Shown: positions 52,201 through 63,030 of the stretch, in pieces
How positions within the stretch are numbered: position 1 is the first letter of the stretch
Layout: each line of letters begins with the position of its first letter
From: Hybos culiciformis
Taxonomy: Eukaryota > Arthropoda > Insecta > Diptera > Hybotidae
NCBI GenBank assembly: GCA_964007475.1
Contig: OZ023274.1
Span: 8,680,001-8,744,000 of the forward strand
Reading direction: 5' to 3'
DNA length: 64,000 nucleotides
Notes under the pieces: model-generated
Told to the model about the DNA's origin: nothing
The model's database searches: none
What the model saw: only the letters and a program-made list of their open reading frames with translations
Translations under genes and position numbers: made by a program

Positions 52201-54919
52201 TATCTTTATGACATGTTATAAGCATTTTTTCAACTTTTATTATAATTTAGTAAGTTGACCTACTTTTTTTCCCTAAATTTCCTCTCTATAAATAAGCTTT
52301 TATCACCGCATACTTAATTTTTCCTATAACATTTCTACATTATTCAGTTAGTCTATATACCTACTTATACGTATATCCATAAGTGGGCCAACCCAATAAA
52401 ATTTCAATATTTTTCCATAGTAATTTTTTTTTTTTTAAAAAGAGTTAATCCCTAGTGGAACATTGCATACAAAAAAACTTTTCTGTACCTAAATGCAATT
52501 TTGTAAAATTCTTATAAAAAAAACTAAGCTTAACAATATTGAATGAAAATTTTAATGATTTGCATGTAAATTTAGGTGTAAACCAAACTGTATATTCAAT
52601 ATGATAAAATCGGATAACAATTTTTACATTGGCTTTGATTTAAAAATTTATCTTACTTATTGTATATATAAATTGCTACAAGAAATAAAATAAAAAAAAA
52701 AAAACTTTTATTTAACATGGGAAATAACATTTTGTTTACAAAATCAGTAATTTTGTGTTATTTAAGAGAACTAAAACATATATTATGTATATAAATAGTG
52801 CTGTATACATTGTAGAATCTATATATACAGCTATGCAAACAAGAAATAGGATGCTTTTAAAAATGCAATTATAAAGTATTTGAAATTAATTTTCAATTAA
52901 TGCATATATACTACCAGTTGTCTCTAAAGAATTGTATCAGAATGCATTATACATGTTACGAATGATAAATTAATTGGTATATAAATGAAATTATATTGAA
53001 TCTTGAGAGTAACATATGACCTTCTATTCGTGGTATTCCAAAAGGGTATGTTTTATTTTTTAAATGTTAGAACTTTTCATTTCAATATAGTTTGTAAAAA
53101 GATAGAATTTAAATTAGAGATTTGGAGTAGTTTATTCCAAGAATTCGAAGCTTATTGAACTCTAATCATGATCGTGTATTTTTTGTGTATTATTTATTTG
53201 GTCAAACCATAAGATGGTGAGCCGTTTAAAGATAATATTTAAAAAATTTAGCAAAAAATGGGGTGAATGGACGAATATTTCCAGAATTTTTATTATACAA
53301 ATTTCAACATTAATTTAAATTTAAAGTTCTACATCATATGCACTTAATAAACTCTGATGAGAAAAAGTTAACATCTACATTATCTACAACATAAACAGAA
53401 TTTTTTTTGTTGCTTCACGGTAAATTTGAGATATTTTTTTTTTTTTATTTTATTTTCACTTTGCTAAATTGTACCCATAATATTATGAGATAATTTGAGG
53501 AAAAGTAAAACCAAAGATACTTGTATATTTATTTTCACAAAATAAGAAGAAAAAAAAAGAATAAAAAAAAAACAAAACCAAATAAACTCATTTCTACACA
53601 AACATTGATTAGAAGTAATGGGAAGTGCTTATCTATTTCATAGAAAAAATTCAGTCATAAAAACTTTTCATTATTATTATTACGGACCATGTTAAAGAAA
53701 ATAACCAAAGAAAGTTTTTCAATTTTCTAAATAAATAGCTAACTATGTACAACATTTTTTTTTTTTTTTATTATCAAATGATTTGAAATACTTTTCATCA
53801 GTTTTTCATTTGTTCAAATATTATATATGTATAATAAATCTTCCAAGAAATAACTTTGAAAAATGTCCTTTTTGTTTAATTTGCTGAGGCACGTTTTCTA
53901 ATGTTTTCTAATTTTTTTTTGTTGTTTGAGTTTAATTTTTAAATTTTTTTTTGAATTTTCATGTTTTTGTTTGAAATATGAAATGAGACTTAAATCACTT
54001 TACTATATGATTCGGTTTGAATCGATTATAGAACTTATTTTGTTAAATCTATACATTTTTGTGTCCTCCCATGGCATAATAAGGGTTTGAGTTTGGCTCA
54101 AGGTGAATCCTGACGAATTTTAAAGAAATTTAATCTGTATTTTAGGAAACTATAGTCTAATTTTGTAAAGGAATGCAAGCTTTGAAGGCAAGAAAAACCT
54201 AAGCTCTATTTTATTAAAGTATATGTTTTTAACCTTTTTACAACAAATCTTAATTCATTTTAGTTCAATTTACAGAAAGTCTGAATAAAATACCATGATG
54301 CGATTAAATTATAAATATAATAATAAAAATAATTTCCTTTTTCTAAACTGAAAGAATTGCAATTTCAATAAGATTATTATTTACTTTCGATCAATTTATT
54401 ATAAATATATTCCCATTTATTAATGAACAAAATATTTAAAGGCAATAATATGTACAAAACATGTACAACATAATAATATTTATAACATATACCTCTGATT
54501 TTGCATGTCCCCAAGCTGACCATATCTGTAAAATTTTTGTATCATCATTTAATATTTGTTCAACACGTCTCCATCGTTCAGTTATAACAAATCCCTTGTT
54601 AACTGAATTATTAATAGTTGTTGATGCAGATGTTATACCCTCATCAGCTAATAAAACATTAACTAGATCTGAACAAGTAGTTTCTTCATTGACACCAGAT
54701 ATCCAACGTTGTTCACCATGCACCCAAATTGGTATTTCATCAGAGCATGTTTCTAACGAATCAGTTGAATCATAATATAAATCATCGTCATCATTATTAT
54801 TATTTGTTGTTGTTACACCTAATACAGCAGCAGCTGATGAAGGATTTTTCTTACGGAATTCTTTATTTGAATGATTATGGTGGAAATGGTGATGTAAGAC
54901 ATTACTTGAATGCAATGAT
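44901..54919 (-). CDS. meru: N-terminal RASSF protein, RASSF9/10 (Meru) family, 5' end missing
   Basis: Five GT-AG exons (54919-54493, 51093-50795, 50660-50527, 47861-47043, 46234-44901) join in phase to about 1003 residues plus TAA. Seen: a Ras-association domain at residues ~61-150 (EIPIWVHGEQRWISG, then TTCSDLVNVLL, ITERWRRVEQIL, ILQIWSAWG); a charged helical segment at ~200-286 including KTREKEHGKNYLLETYL; a coiled coil at ~439-534; an Asn/Gln/Ser-rich C-terminal half; and a tail with SNSDTGL ending GTLV. Known: this order, with the RA domain first and the SNSDTGL-like tail, is that of RASSF9/RASSF10. The single insect member, Drosophila Meru, links planar polarity (Frizzled/Dishevelled) to the Par complex in asymmetrically dividing sensory precursors. 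Inferred: a cortical scaffold here too. It is about twice the length of vertebrate RASSF9/10 (roughly 430-510 residues). RASSF7/8 is less likely because the RA sequence and tail fit RASSF9/10 better. The start codon is not in the visible exons. Confidence 0.87.
46235..47042 (-). other. Intron between the last two RASSF9/10 exons
   Basis: An 808-bp phase 1 intron with gtaaga...tttttag ends. It holds a degenerate inverted-repeat element at 46548-46789 (listed separately). The rest is AT-rich with no other recognisable feature. Confidence 0.8.
46548..46789. mobile_element. Degenerate MITE-like element in RASSF9/10 intron
   Basis: Left end GTGGTCATAAGGCATAA and the reverse complement of the right end GTGGCCACAAGGCATAA match at 15 of 17 positions. 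A second motif, GAGTTAGGCGATTATG, is present near both ends in direct orientation. The 242-bp size and terminal inverted repeats suggest a non-autonomous DNA transposon. No clean target-site duplication could be identified, so superfamily and exact borders are uncertain. Confidence 0.5.
47043..47861 (-). CDS. meru: RASSF9/10 fourth visible exon (coiled coil)
   Basis: 819 bases, phase 1 in and phase 1 out. The acceptor is tgctttctcgatag. The donor GATG|gtaaga is near consensus. It begins with TSDSGVQTEGALSSPEIG and carries a Lys-rich region (KQKISRREKILLKEHKQTKE). A long heptad-like coiled coil follows from INEKIIWMEKIIEINKH to LEKLSNELMNS, about residues 439-534 of the visible protein, and it ends with acidic and proline-containing sequence. 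Reading through the donor would add only seven residues (KNKQKGK) after the boundary Gly before a stop, which marks this as the exon end and also shows what an intron-retaining transcript would encode. Confidence 0.87.
47862..50526 (-). other. RASSF9/10 intron (2.7 kb)
   Basis: Phase 1 intron with gttagt...tcgatag ends. AT-rich, with A/T homopolymers and short (A)n tracts near 49078-49093. I see no coding-like stretch, RNA gene or clear transposon in it. A slightly GC-richer patch near 49870-49940 has no recognisable identity. Confidence 0.75.
50527..50660 (-). CDS. meru: RASSF9/10 third visible exon (conserved charged helix)
   Basis: A 134-base exon missed by simple ORF scanning because it is short. 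Acceptor aatatttgcag, donor ACAG|gttagt. It enters in phase 2, making an Arg codon across the junction, and leaves in phase 1. It encodes DREYQIAKIEEDRHKTREKE followed by HGKNYLLETYLKGL and an acidic stretch. The KxREKEHGKNYLLETYL segment is strongly family-like for the RASSF9/10 coiled-coil region. Only a 134-bp intron separates it from the preceding exon, so both introns bordering it must be removed for the frame to continue. Confidence 0.88.
50795..51093 (-). CDS. meru: RASSF9/10 second visible exon (end of RA domain, linker, helix start)
   Basis: The acceptor ttttttaacatag is immediately followed by ATGAAATTA, phase 0, completing the RA domain with MKLTLRQ. The donor is CTTAG|gtaaaa, phase 2. 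The encoded stretch has a linker with DSGMGSPIGSSNSA, a basic patch RRRKHRASK, and then an amphipathic helical region (KATIEKLMKLILEQGETIQHQL) of the kind that follows the RA domain in RASSF9/10. The ATG at 51091-51093 sits exactly at the exon edge, so it is an internal methionine here, though it could serve as a start in a transcript lacking the RA exon. Confidence 0.88.
51094..54492 (-). other. RASSF9/10 intron (3.4 kb) after the RA exon
   Basis: Phase 0 intron with gtatat...aacatag ends. Uniformly AT-rich. No ORF with protein-like composition, RNA gene or inverted-repeat element was recognised. First introns after an RA exon often carry regulatory elements, but none can be pointed to here. 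Confidence 0.75.
54493..54919 (-). CDS. meru: RASSF9/10 exon with RA domain (first visible coding exon)
   Basis: 142 whole codons preceded by one base of a split codon. The acceptor is a T-rich tract ending attcag at 54920-54922. The donor is GAG|gtatat, leaving phase 0. The encoded stretch opens with a His/Asn-rich linker (HHHFHHNHSN) and an NNNNDDDD run, then enters the Ras-association fold with EIPIWVHGEQ and the hallmark TTCSDL, and ends at WSAWGHAKSE. No ATG lies in frame before the RA domain: the codon that might be taken as a start is TTG at 54915. The true start is therefore in another exon. The nearby plus-strand open frames are antisense shadows of this exon. Confidence 0.88.
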
Positions 54920-55544
54920 CTGAATAAAAAAAAAGGGAAGAAAAATAAACAAAAAAAAAAAAATTATATATTTTTTACATTATTTTTCTTCTTTGTTTTA
55001 TAGAAAATAAAAATTTTATTTAAAAAAGAAAATAAAAGAAAAATGTTTTCTAACGTACAAGAAAAAAAGGAAAATTTAACGAATTCATTTATTTACATAA
55101 AAAATTTTTTGCAAATTTGATTTAGAAGCAGATTTATCGTTAGTTAGTTGTTTTTTTTTTTTTTTTGTGAACTTTCAATATTAATATATATACAATACAT
55201 ATTAGATATATTGGATATTTGTCATGATAGTTTTAGGGAACAAAATATATAAGAGGACAGAGATGATATGAAATCAATATTATATTTAAGATTTTTTGGG
55301 AAACTGAACTCAAAAATTGGAAAAAAAAATAAAAACAAAAATGTTTTCTCTTCTTCATTTGAATCAATATAAAATTAGGTTATTACGATATGCTCTGTTG
55401 CTTTTAGAGAATAACAACAAAAAAATAATCGAAAATTTGAAATAAATTTGCTTATTTTATTTTTTTTTATGTAATTCTTTATTTTTTATTTTGCAAGCAT
55501 AAAAGTAGGTACATTTTATATAGAGATACTATAATATAGTATAG

Positions 55545-55595
<51 letters not shown>

Positions 55596-58500
55596 GGTGT
55601 AATGACATCTATTAAACCTGACAATTTGACTGAATTATCAACCTTGAATATAATGAAATAAAATAAAAAAATTTGTATTCTGTTATTTTGTTTTAAATGT
55701 AAATTTCTTTTTCACTATACTATAAAGTTCGATAATAATAGCCTGGTTATATTCTACTTCTTGGAATTAAAGGGCTTTCATTATATTTCTTTAGATTCTG
55801 GTAACATTATGTCTTAAATACTAAAAGAAGAAACTTTTAATTTAAAATGGATACAAATAAAAATATAAAAAAAACCAAAAAGTGGTTAAAAATTTTTTGA
55901 TAGTTTTTGTTATTCTTAATTTTAATATTGTAATACTAATAATATTATAAATATAAAAATTAAAACGAAAATATATCTATAAAATATCTAAAATAATAAA
56001 ACATCAAATTATTGTATTATATTATATATAAATATCTATATAATAGAAGCCTCATTTAAATATATAACTTAAAACTTTCAAGAAGGTCGTTTCGGTAACG
56101 ATTTGCTGTCAATGGAATATGCAAAACTTTATTATAAATAAAATAATTTTCCAGCAAGTTATATGTGTATATCTATCTATAAGTATATATTTTGCGTACA
56201 CATTAAAATAATATAATTTTAAAACAGCTTATATTATTAAATATATTTAAATATATAATTTTCTATATAAATTTATAAGTATTTTTTTTTTGCAGTTAAT
56301 GCATAAATGTGTAACATCCTGTTTAAAATAATATTGACATTTTCAGGCCAAAGTATTTTGCTTATATAACTTCTTTTCGCAAAAAAAAAAACAAAAAGTT
56401 GTATTATAAAATTTTCTAAGAAATATTATATTTTTTCTTTTTTTAAATTTTAATATTATTAAATAATATAGTTTTAAATAGAAGCACACAGGTATTTTAC
56501 AGAAGTTATGCTGCGGACTTGCGGAAATAAACATAGTTTCAGATAATATAATCTTTCTAATATGTACACATTGAACATTTTTGTTGACTCATAAGGGGTA
56601 TTTATACATATTTCAAAATTCTAATTTTCTTAATTTAAACAGCGATATAAATATAGGTTAAGACGAATTTTGCTTGCATAATTATAGTTGCTTCAAATCT
56701 TTTGTTAGCGTTAAATAGAATATACACTTTCTAAAAAAAAAATGTAATACCTTATAAACATTTCCGATCTGTTTGCATCCCATAATATAACTATAAGATC
56801 TCACATACAATTTAAGTATATATGGTCTTTTATATGATTATTATACTAAACCAAAGTGAGCATAATAATTTACTTAGAAAATACCATTTTTTACAATTTA
56901 CCATTGAATAGAAAATAAAATCTCACAAAAGAAAAATCTAAAGAAAAACAAAATATATATACATAAGGTATAAAGTATAATAAGGTTCCATGTATAATGT
57001 AGTTGCAATAAATCACGGCAAATTTAGAATAAATTTATTTAGACAGCAAAACAATATAGTTAGTGGTGGTGGTAATGGAATATATTATTTACTTTGATGT
57101 ACGATCATTAAATAGTACATTTTAAAAGTTTTCTTTATTTAAAATAACATGCATTTTCCCCCTTCAATTAAAAGATATATAAATATATAAACATATATTT
57201 ATAATAAAGATATACATATATATATATGAACGTGAAGCCATGAAATCTGTTTTATTCACGATTTTGATTCTGTAAGAATAAATAATATTTGTTGATTTTG
57301 TTTTTATTTTTTATTTTTTATTCCTATAAGTTTCCTTAAAAGTTTTAGATTGTGTGTACACAGTAAGCATATTGAACCTTAAGGATTCATATAAAGAATA
57401 ACTAAGAGGGATGAAATTAATTACTGCTAAAAATTATGAAGTTTGTAATTTGTGTAATGCCTAAGTTAATTAAAACTTTCTTTTACATATAAGTTGATGT
57501 TTAATATAGAATACAACTTTTCTTTAAAACAATAATTGTTTGATGGGCGATCATATAGTAAGAAAAGTTTCTTATTTTATTAACATTTTCAAAAACTCAA
57601 GATTGTAAATCGAGAAAACAAAAAATATTATATAGTTTTGGTACACTTATTACTTAAATCTCTATAATATAGTGTTATATATATTAATAGAAATTATTAA
57701 AATGTAATCAAGTTTTTTGTAATGTTCTGATCATGGACTAGTGTTAAGTATAACTAGTCTGTACATAATATGTAATATAATAACATTTTCCGATTTTTGA
57801 AAAAAATTTTAGAACAAACATTTTTTTAAAGTGCATTTAAGTGATATTCATTTATTCTATATTATATTTTTGATGTAACATTATGCAAATTATAATAAAC
57901 TATACTATAAAATTGTAAGAGGGGGAAAAAAAAAAATGTGAATAAAACTTTCTTCAGTTATGATATTACTATAATATATTATTATCATAATTCATTCAAA
58001 ATGCTAATGATAATATTATAAATATAAATTTATTTCATTATAGACAGACAGAGATATTAAATCAATATGCTCCTTCATGTTTTAAGCATATAATAATACA
58101 CAAACTTTTATGAATAATTTATTTTAACTAACTAAATTTTATATAAACATACATACTTTATTTATAATAATTTTGAGGAATAATGAAATAAAACTGTATA
58201 TATACGAAAACGCATAAAATTAAAATATTATTATAAAGAAAATCTAATAATTCGCTATGCCAACTAATTTGATATTTGTAATATAAGTACATAGACATCA
58301 AATATATAATACATACATTATTAATTTGAAGAAAATCTATTTTAAACAAATTAAATGGATTAAACTTTATAGAGGTAACAGCTTTTAAATGTATATATAT
58401 ATAAACATATAAAAACAATAAATTAGTTAATGAAATAAAATTAAATTCTTTGTATATAAATTATAAATAATTATTATTATGATATAGCTTGTTATAGGTA

Positions 58501-61500
58501 TAATGATAATTAAAATTTAAAATTAAAACAGGTGAATATTGAGTTAAAATTAGATAATAATTCATGTAAGTAATATGTCATTTTATTAACATTAAATTTC
58601 CAAATTTTAAGATAAATTTCAGATATTTCACTTTGATACAATTTCTACATTATAAATTAATTTAAAAAAGAATTCGAACATTTTTTCGATATTTAGCTCA
58701 TCTATAATTAGGCTTTTTTATCCGCACTAAAGTTATTGCCCTTTTAAATAAATATACATGCTTAAGTATAAACAAAATTTTATAAGCTTGAAATATCTAA
58801 ATCTTTGTAATTAATTTATGCAGCAGAAGAATTATTATGTATGTTGAAATTTCATTATATTTTGAAATATGCTCCACTGAACTAAAGTGAACGCTTGATG
58901 CACAAAACAAAAAAGTAAAAAAATAAATAAAATAAAAATTGGATAAAGAAAGGGTTGAAGTTTCAATAAATTAAGTTGAAAAAAGAAAGAAAAAAAAAAA
59001 AATGTTTTTATTTCAACAAAATTTATTCAACTGCAATATTAATTTCACAGAAAAAAAATAATAAACAAATACCTTATACTGAAAATTAATTTTTTTTTTT
59101 TTATTTTTATTTTTAAGAAGCAGAGAACTACTAATAAAACATTATACGGTTTTTTTGCTGTGTTTCTTTTCAAATTTTCTAAATAAATATAAGAAAAACA
59201 AGAAAAAAAAAAATTCTAATTATATAATGGTAACATTTTTATTAAATAGTGGTTTTTTATTAAATTAACTATATATATATATATATATGTAATATATATA
59301 TTTTTTATTTTTCATTCAAAATAAAATAAAATATATACCACAGAAACCTAATTAAAATTTCATTTGAATAAACTGTGAATGGATTTCAATTTAAATTAAA
59401 AAATAATTTAATCGCAAAAACAAATTCGGGTAATAAATTCCCTCAATATTTTTGGAAAAACCATAAAAAAAAAAACAACTCAAAAGAAACTGAAGAAAAG
59501 AAAATTATTATGTACTGTACATAATTTAGTACATTATTTTTCCATTTCAGATGCACAATAACTTTTATATTTATATTTATATGCATAATTCTTGGGGTCG
59601 ATGCAATAACCGAGAAAAATGGATTTAAGTTGTATAAATTATGTATTTTTCTAAATATATTTTTCAGTATCGAAGAAAATTTCGGTGGAAATATTAACAA
59701 CACATATTGTTTGCAAAAGTTTTTCACGTACTAGAGTCAATATTTATGCTTCAAAGGAGAGAGTAAAACAAGAAAAATATAGTACTACAATTTTGCGAAA
59801 TTTTTTTCCAGCTTTTATTTTCAAATTTTATACATTTTACATATACATCACATATGTATAATTATATGTACCTACATTATTGTGCATATAAACTTAAACA
59901 TAGAATAAAAATCTAAAACATTTTTGTTTGATTCATGGTTTTCACATCACATTTGAAACGGGTGTAGAAGATATTCTCTGTCTCTAAAGACAGTCCTGAT
60001 GGCAGCTTTGTTTAGAGCGAATATAAAAATAAATAAATCAATGTTCCCATTTTTATTTTTCTTATAAACAAATTAACATTTTCGATACTTTTAAAGACTA
60101 CCGAAATTAATATTTAAGATCACCAAAAAAAATTTAAGATTACCATTTTACACTCAATTACCGTTTATTTTATTCTCTGCTTCAAATAAGATATCAAAAT
60201 ACCGAAAAAGGCACTTTCGTAATTATTGCATGGAATCGACAATATATTGCACTTAGTTTAGTATTAAATGCGTATAGATAGATGGCTTTAAATAGAACAA
60301 AAATATACAGTACTGGGTATGTAGATTAATTAATTAATAATGGTTTAGGTATCTATTCAACTTCTCAAATCAGGATATACAAAAAGAAAATAATTCCTTA
60401 TTTTAATAAGGATACTAAATAATATAATATAAAAAAAAATTAATTTAAATTTATTGTATAGTAAATTTACAATTTAAAAAAAAATTAAATAAAGACAAAT
60501 TTTTATTAGCTAAAAAATAAATATAGCCAAAGTTTAAAAAATCCTAAATAAGATTAGTAATGAAAAAAAAAAAAAAAAATTGTTATAAAAGTTAAAAACC
60601 ACAAAAAAATTAATAAAAATTTAATTTCAATCACATTTACAGGATACTAAAAGAGAGTAAACAAGGACATTTTAAATCTTATTTGCGTATTCTTATTTTT
60701 TTTTTTTTTTTTTATTTTCCTTTTTCTTTTCAATATTAAACGCAATTTTACTTTTGAAAAGTATTTTCAATAAAAATTAATTATCCTTCAAGATAATAAA
60801 ATCTTTTTTTTTTTCGTAGGCGCATAGCAGTAAACACCAGAGCCTTTTTTGCTTTCATTATTAATTAAATAAAGGATATTATTAACCTTTCTGTCGGTTG
60901 GAATTTTATTTATTTCGAATTTCCTTTCACCCATAATATTAGATTTCTTAATGAATAGAGTGGTTTTATATAGATATTGAAAGTATATATATATGTACAC
61001 AGTAGTATGAGTAAGTTTAGTATATTATAGATTTATTAGAATAATGGTAATAAATTACAAATTGTTTAATTTTTTTTTTATTATTTTATTTATGTATTTA
61101 TTTTGATAAATTGGAAATAAGATATTGATGAATTTTCCACTTCATAAGATATTCAAAAATTTATTATTTAAATGATACACTTTGTTAATAAATTTTCTAT
61201 TTGTGCAGAAATTTTTGTTTCTTATTTTTTGTGTGTTTTTTTTTTTTACCTAGTCAGATACTATTAATATTTAACATTGTACGTGCAATGAAATTATATC
61301 TATATATTTAAGTATGAATTTATTATAATTAAATTCTTAGAATTTGTAGAAAATACGTTAAAAATAATTAAGATTTTTTTTTGCTTTCTATATTCTTAAT
61401 TAAAGTTGATCTATTTTTGGGTATTCCTTAAGTTAGTAATAAAAATATTATGCTTGAAATACCTATTACCTATATGTAGTCAAAGTTCAGAAATTTTCAA

Positions 61501-61885
61501 AAGTAATGTTTTATGCATTCATTCCGTTTAAGTATGAAGTAATCTTATGGTCCGAGCAAAGATATGAAGAATAATATTGATTTTGCTTAAACTTCGAATT
61601 TACAAGAAATGTTGAGATAACAATACCCTTAAAATGTTAAAAAAAAATTAAAGAAACCATCCTAAACTTCACGTAATCTTCACTAAGTATTTTAATATAC
61701 ACATTATATATATATATGTATTATATATATTTTTATGGTAGATTTTGGATTTCCTCCAGGAACGACATAAAAATTAGACAATATTCACCAATTTTAATAA
61801 TAAAAAGGTAAATTAATGTACAATTTGAAATTATCTTTTATATATGTACCTACAGATAATTTCTTTTCATTTTTATATGTGTTGC
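54920..61885. other. AT-rich sequence upstream of the RA exon, probably 5' intron
   Basis: Because the RA exon starts at an acceptor in mid-codon, this stretch should be at least partly intron. It holds a (TA)n microsatellite at 55549-55590 and many A/T runs. I looked for a minus-strand ATG exon ending in phase 2 and could not identify one convincingly. A GC-richer patch at about 59940-60015 contains an imperfect palindrome (TGTCTCTAAAGACA) and no open frame of note. Confidence 0.6.
55549..55590. repeat. (TA)n microsatellite
   Basis: About 21 uninterrupted AT dinucleotides, preceded by the related TATAGTATAGTATAAT. Confidence 0.95.
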
Positions 61886-62021
61886 TCAAAGCAAAAGATT
61901 TTCGTAGATTTTTCTTGAGAACACGAACACCTCACCAATTATACCCAAATGAGCAATAAAAGCATAATTTACATTCCTTTCCTGATATTGTCCCCATGAG
62001 AAGGATTCCAAAAGATGTCGC
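61886..62021 (-). CDS. Possible terminal coding exon, identity unknown
   Basis: On the minus strand a 12-T tract and CCTGTTCAG form a good splice acceptor. They are followed by a GC-richer 136-base stretch open for 44 codons to TGA (61888-61886). The translation runs from RHLLESFSWGQYQERNVNYA to SRKIYENLLL. I do not recognise the family. A strong donor-like TTG|gtgagg occurs inside, but neither of the two other frames nor this donor produces the phase 2 exit needed to join the RASSF RA exon, and one would create an immediate stop. It may be the last exon of a neighbouring minus-strand gene, a transposon fragment, or chance. Confidence 0.22.
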
Positions 62022-62639
62022 CTGAACAGGAAAAAAAAAAAATATTAAGAATGTGATGATGACTATATTTATTATTTAGAAAAAAAAAATATTTTTTTTT
62101 CATTTAATAACCAAAAAAAATATATATATATATAATATGTAGGTATGTAATACCTATTAAGAAAATTTTTTTATTTTATTATTATATGAAAAAGTTCAAG
62201 GGTGAATAAAATTCGATTGAATAAATTTTTATACTGCCAATAGATTTTGGTTGATTGAATTAAGTAAATGAAAAAAAAAGGATAACATTTATAATGGCTG
62301 AAAGAAAATGCACGATTATAGTGCGTTGTGAAAGGAGTATAATAAGTTATTTTTGGGACGTTTAAAAGACCTTTTTGTGATGATAATATTGGTTGTAAGA
62401 CTAAATTTATTGAAAATTCATTAAAGGGTTTGTATTTTCATATTTGACTAGAATTAGATAAAATGTTTATATAAAAAAAAATTTGTAAAGTTTCAAATAA
62501 AATTTCGTGTTCAATATTTCTTATAGCGAACAAATATGTCTTACTAAGTACAAGTACACAAGTACATAGTTTTAAGAAAATATTATTCATTTGATTTTAT
62601 TATGGGTTAATTTTTATTTTTAATTTATTCGTTTTAAGC

Positions 62640-63030
62640 CTCAACCAGTGGTTAAAAGCAAATTTGGAGAATTCAATGATCCATATCTTGATTAGATAAA
62701 TATTGGAATATTGTTCTGTTGTATGGTGTCTGATTTTAAAGTTAGAATGACATAATTAAGTCAATTTAAAAACATTTTCTGTTTTTTGCTTTAAGTGGCA
62801 AGTATGCTGCGTTTGATGGTATACGTTGTTGCCTTAAAGTCCTCAGATTTGTGTAAGGTTATTGCCTCTCTGACAGAGAAGTCAGCTTTGTGATGTTATG
62901 TTCGTTTTTGACCAGCTGAAAATAAATATTAGGCATATTTCCGAGCATATTTTTGAAGCCAAGTATTTTAACCACAAGCCTGTGATATAGTTCTTATATT
63001 CACTGTGTCCAAGCTTTCAAGATTAGTATA
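62640..63030 (-). other. Coding-like or transposon-derived GC-richer island
   Basis: This patch stands out from its surroundings by more G/C. On the minus strand two overlapping frames are each open for about 44 codons. One (62859-62993) reads HRLVVKILGFKNMLGNMPNI then FQLVKNEHNITKLTSLSERQ before TAA. The other frame is equally open, so neither is strongly favoured. It is more likely a decayed mobile-element fragment than a functional exon. No family is recognised. Confidence 0.3.

Noticed and set aside
54461..54923. Plus-strand frames opposite the RA exon
   Set aside because: Antisense shadows of the RASSF9/10 coding exon, whose minus-strand frame carries a clear domain and splice sites.
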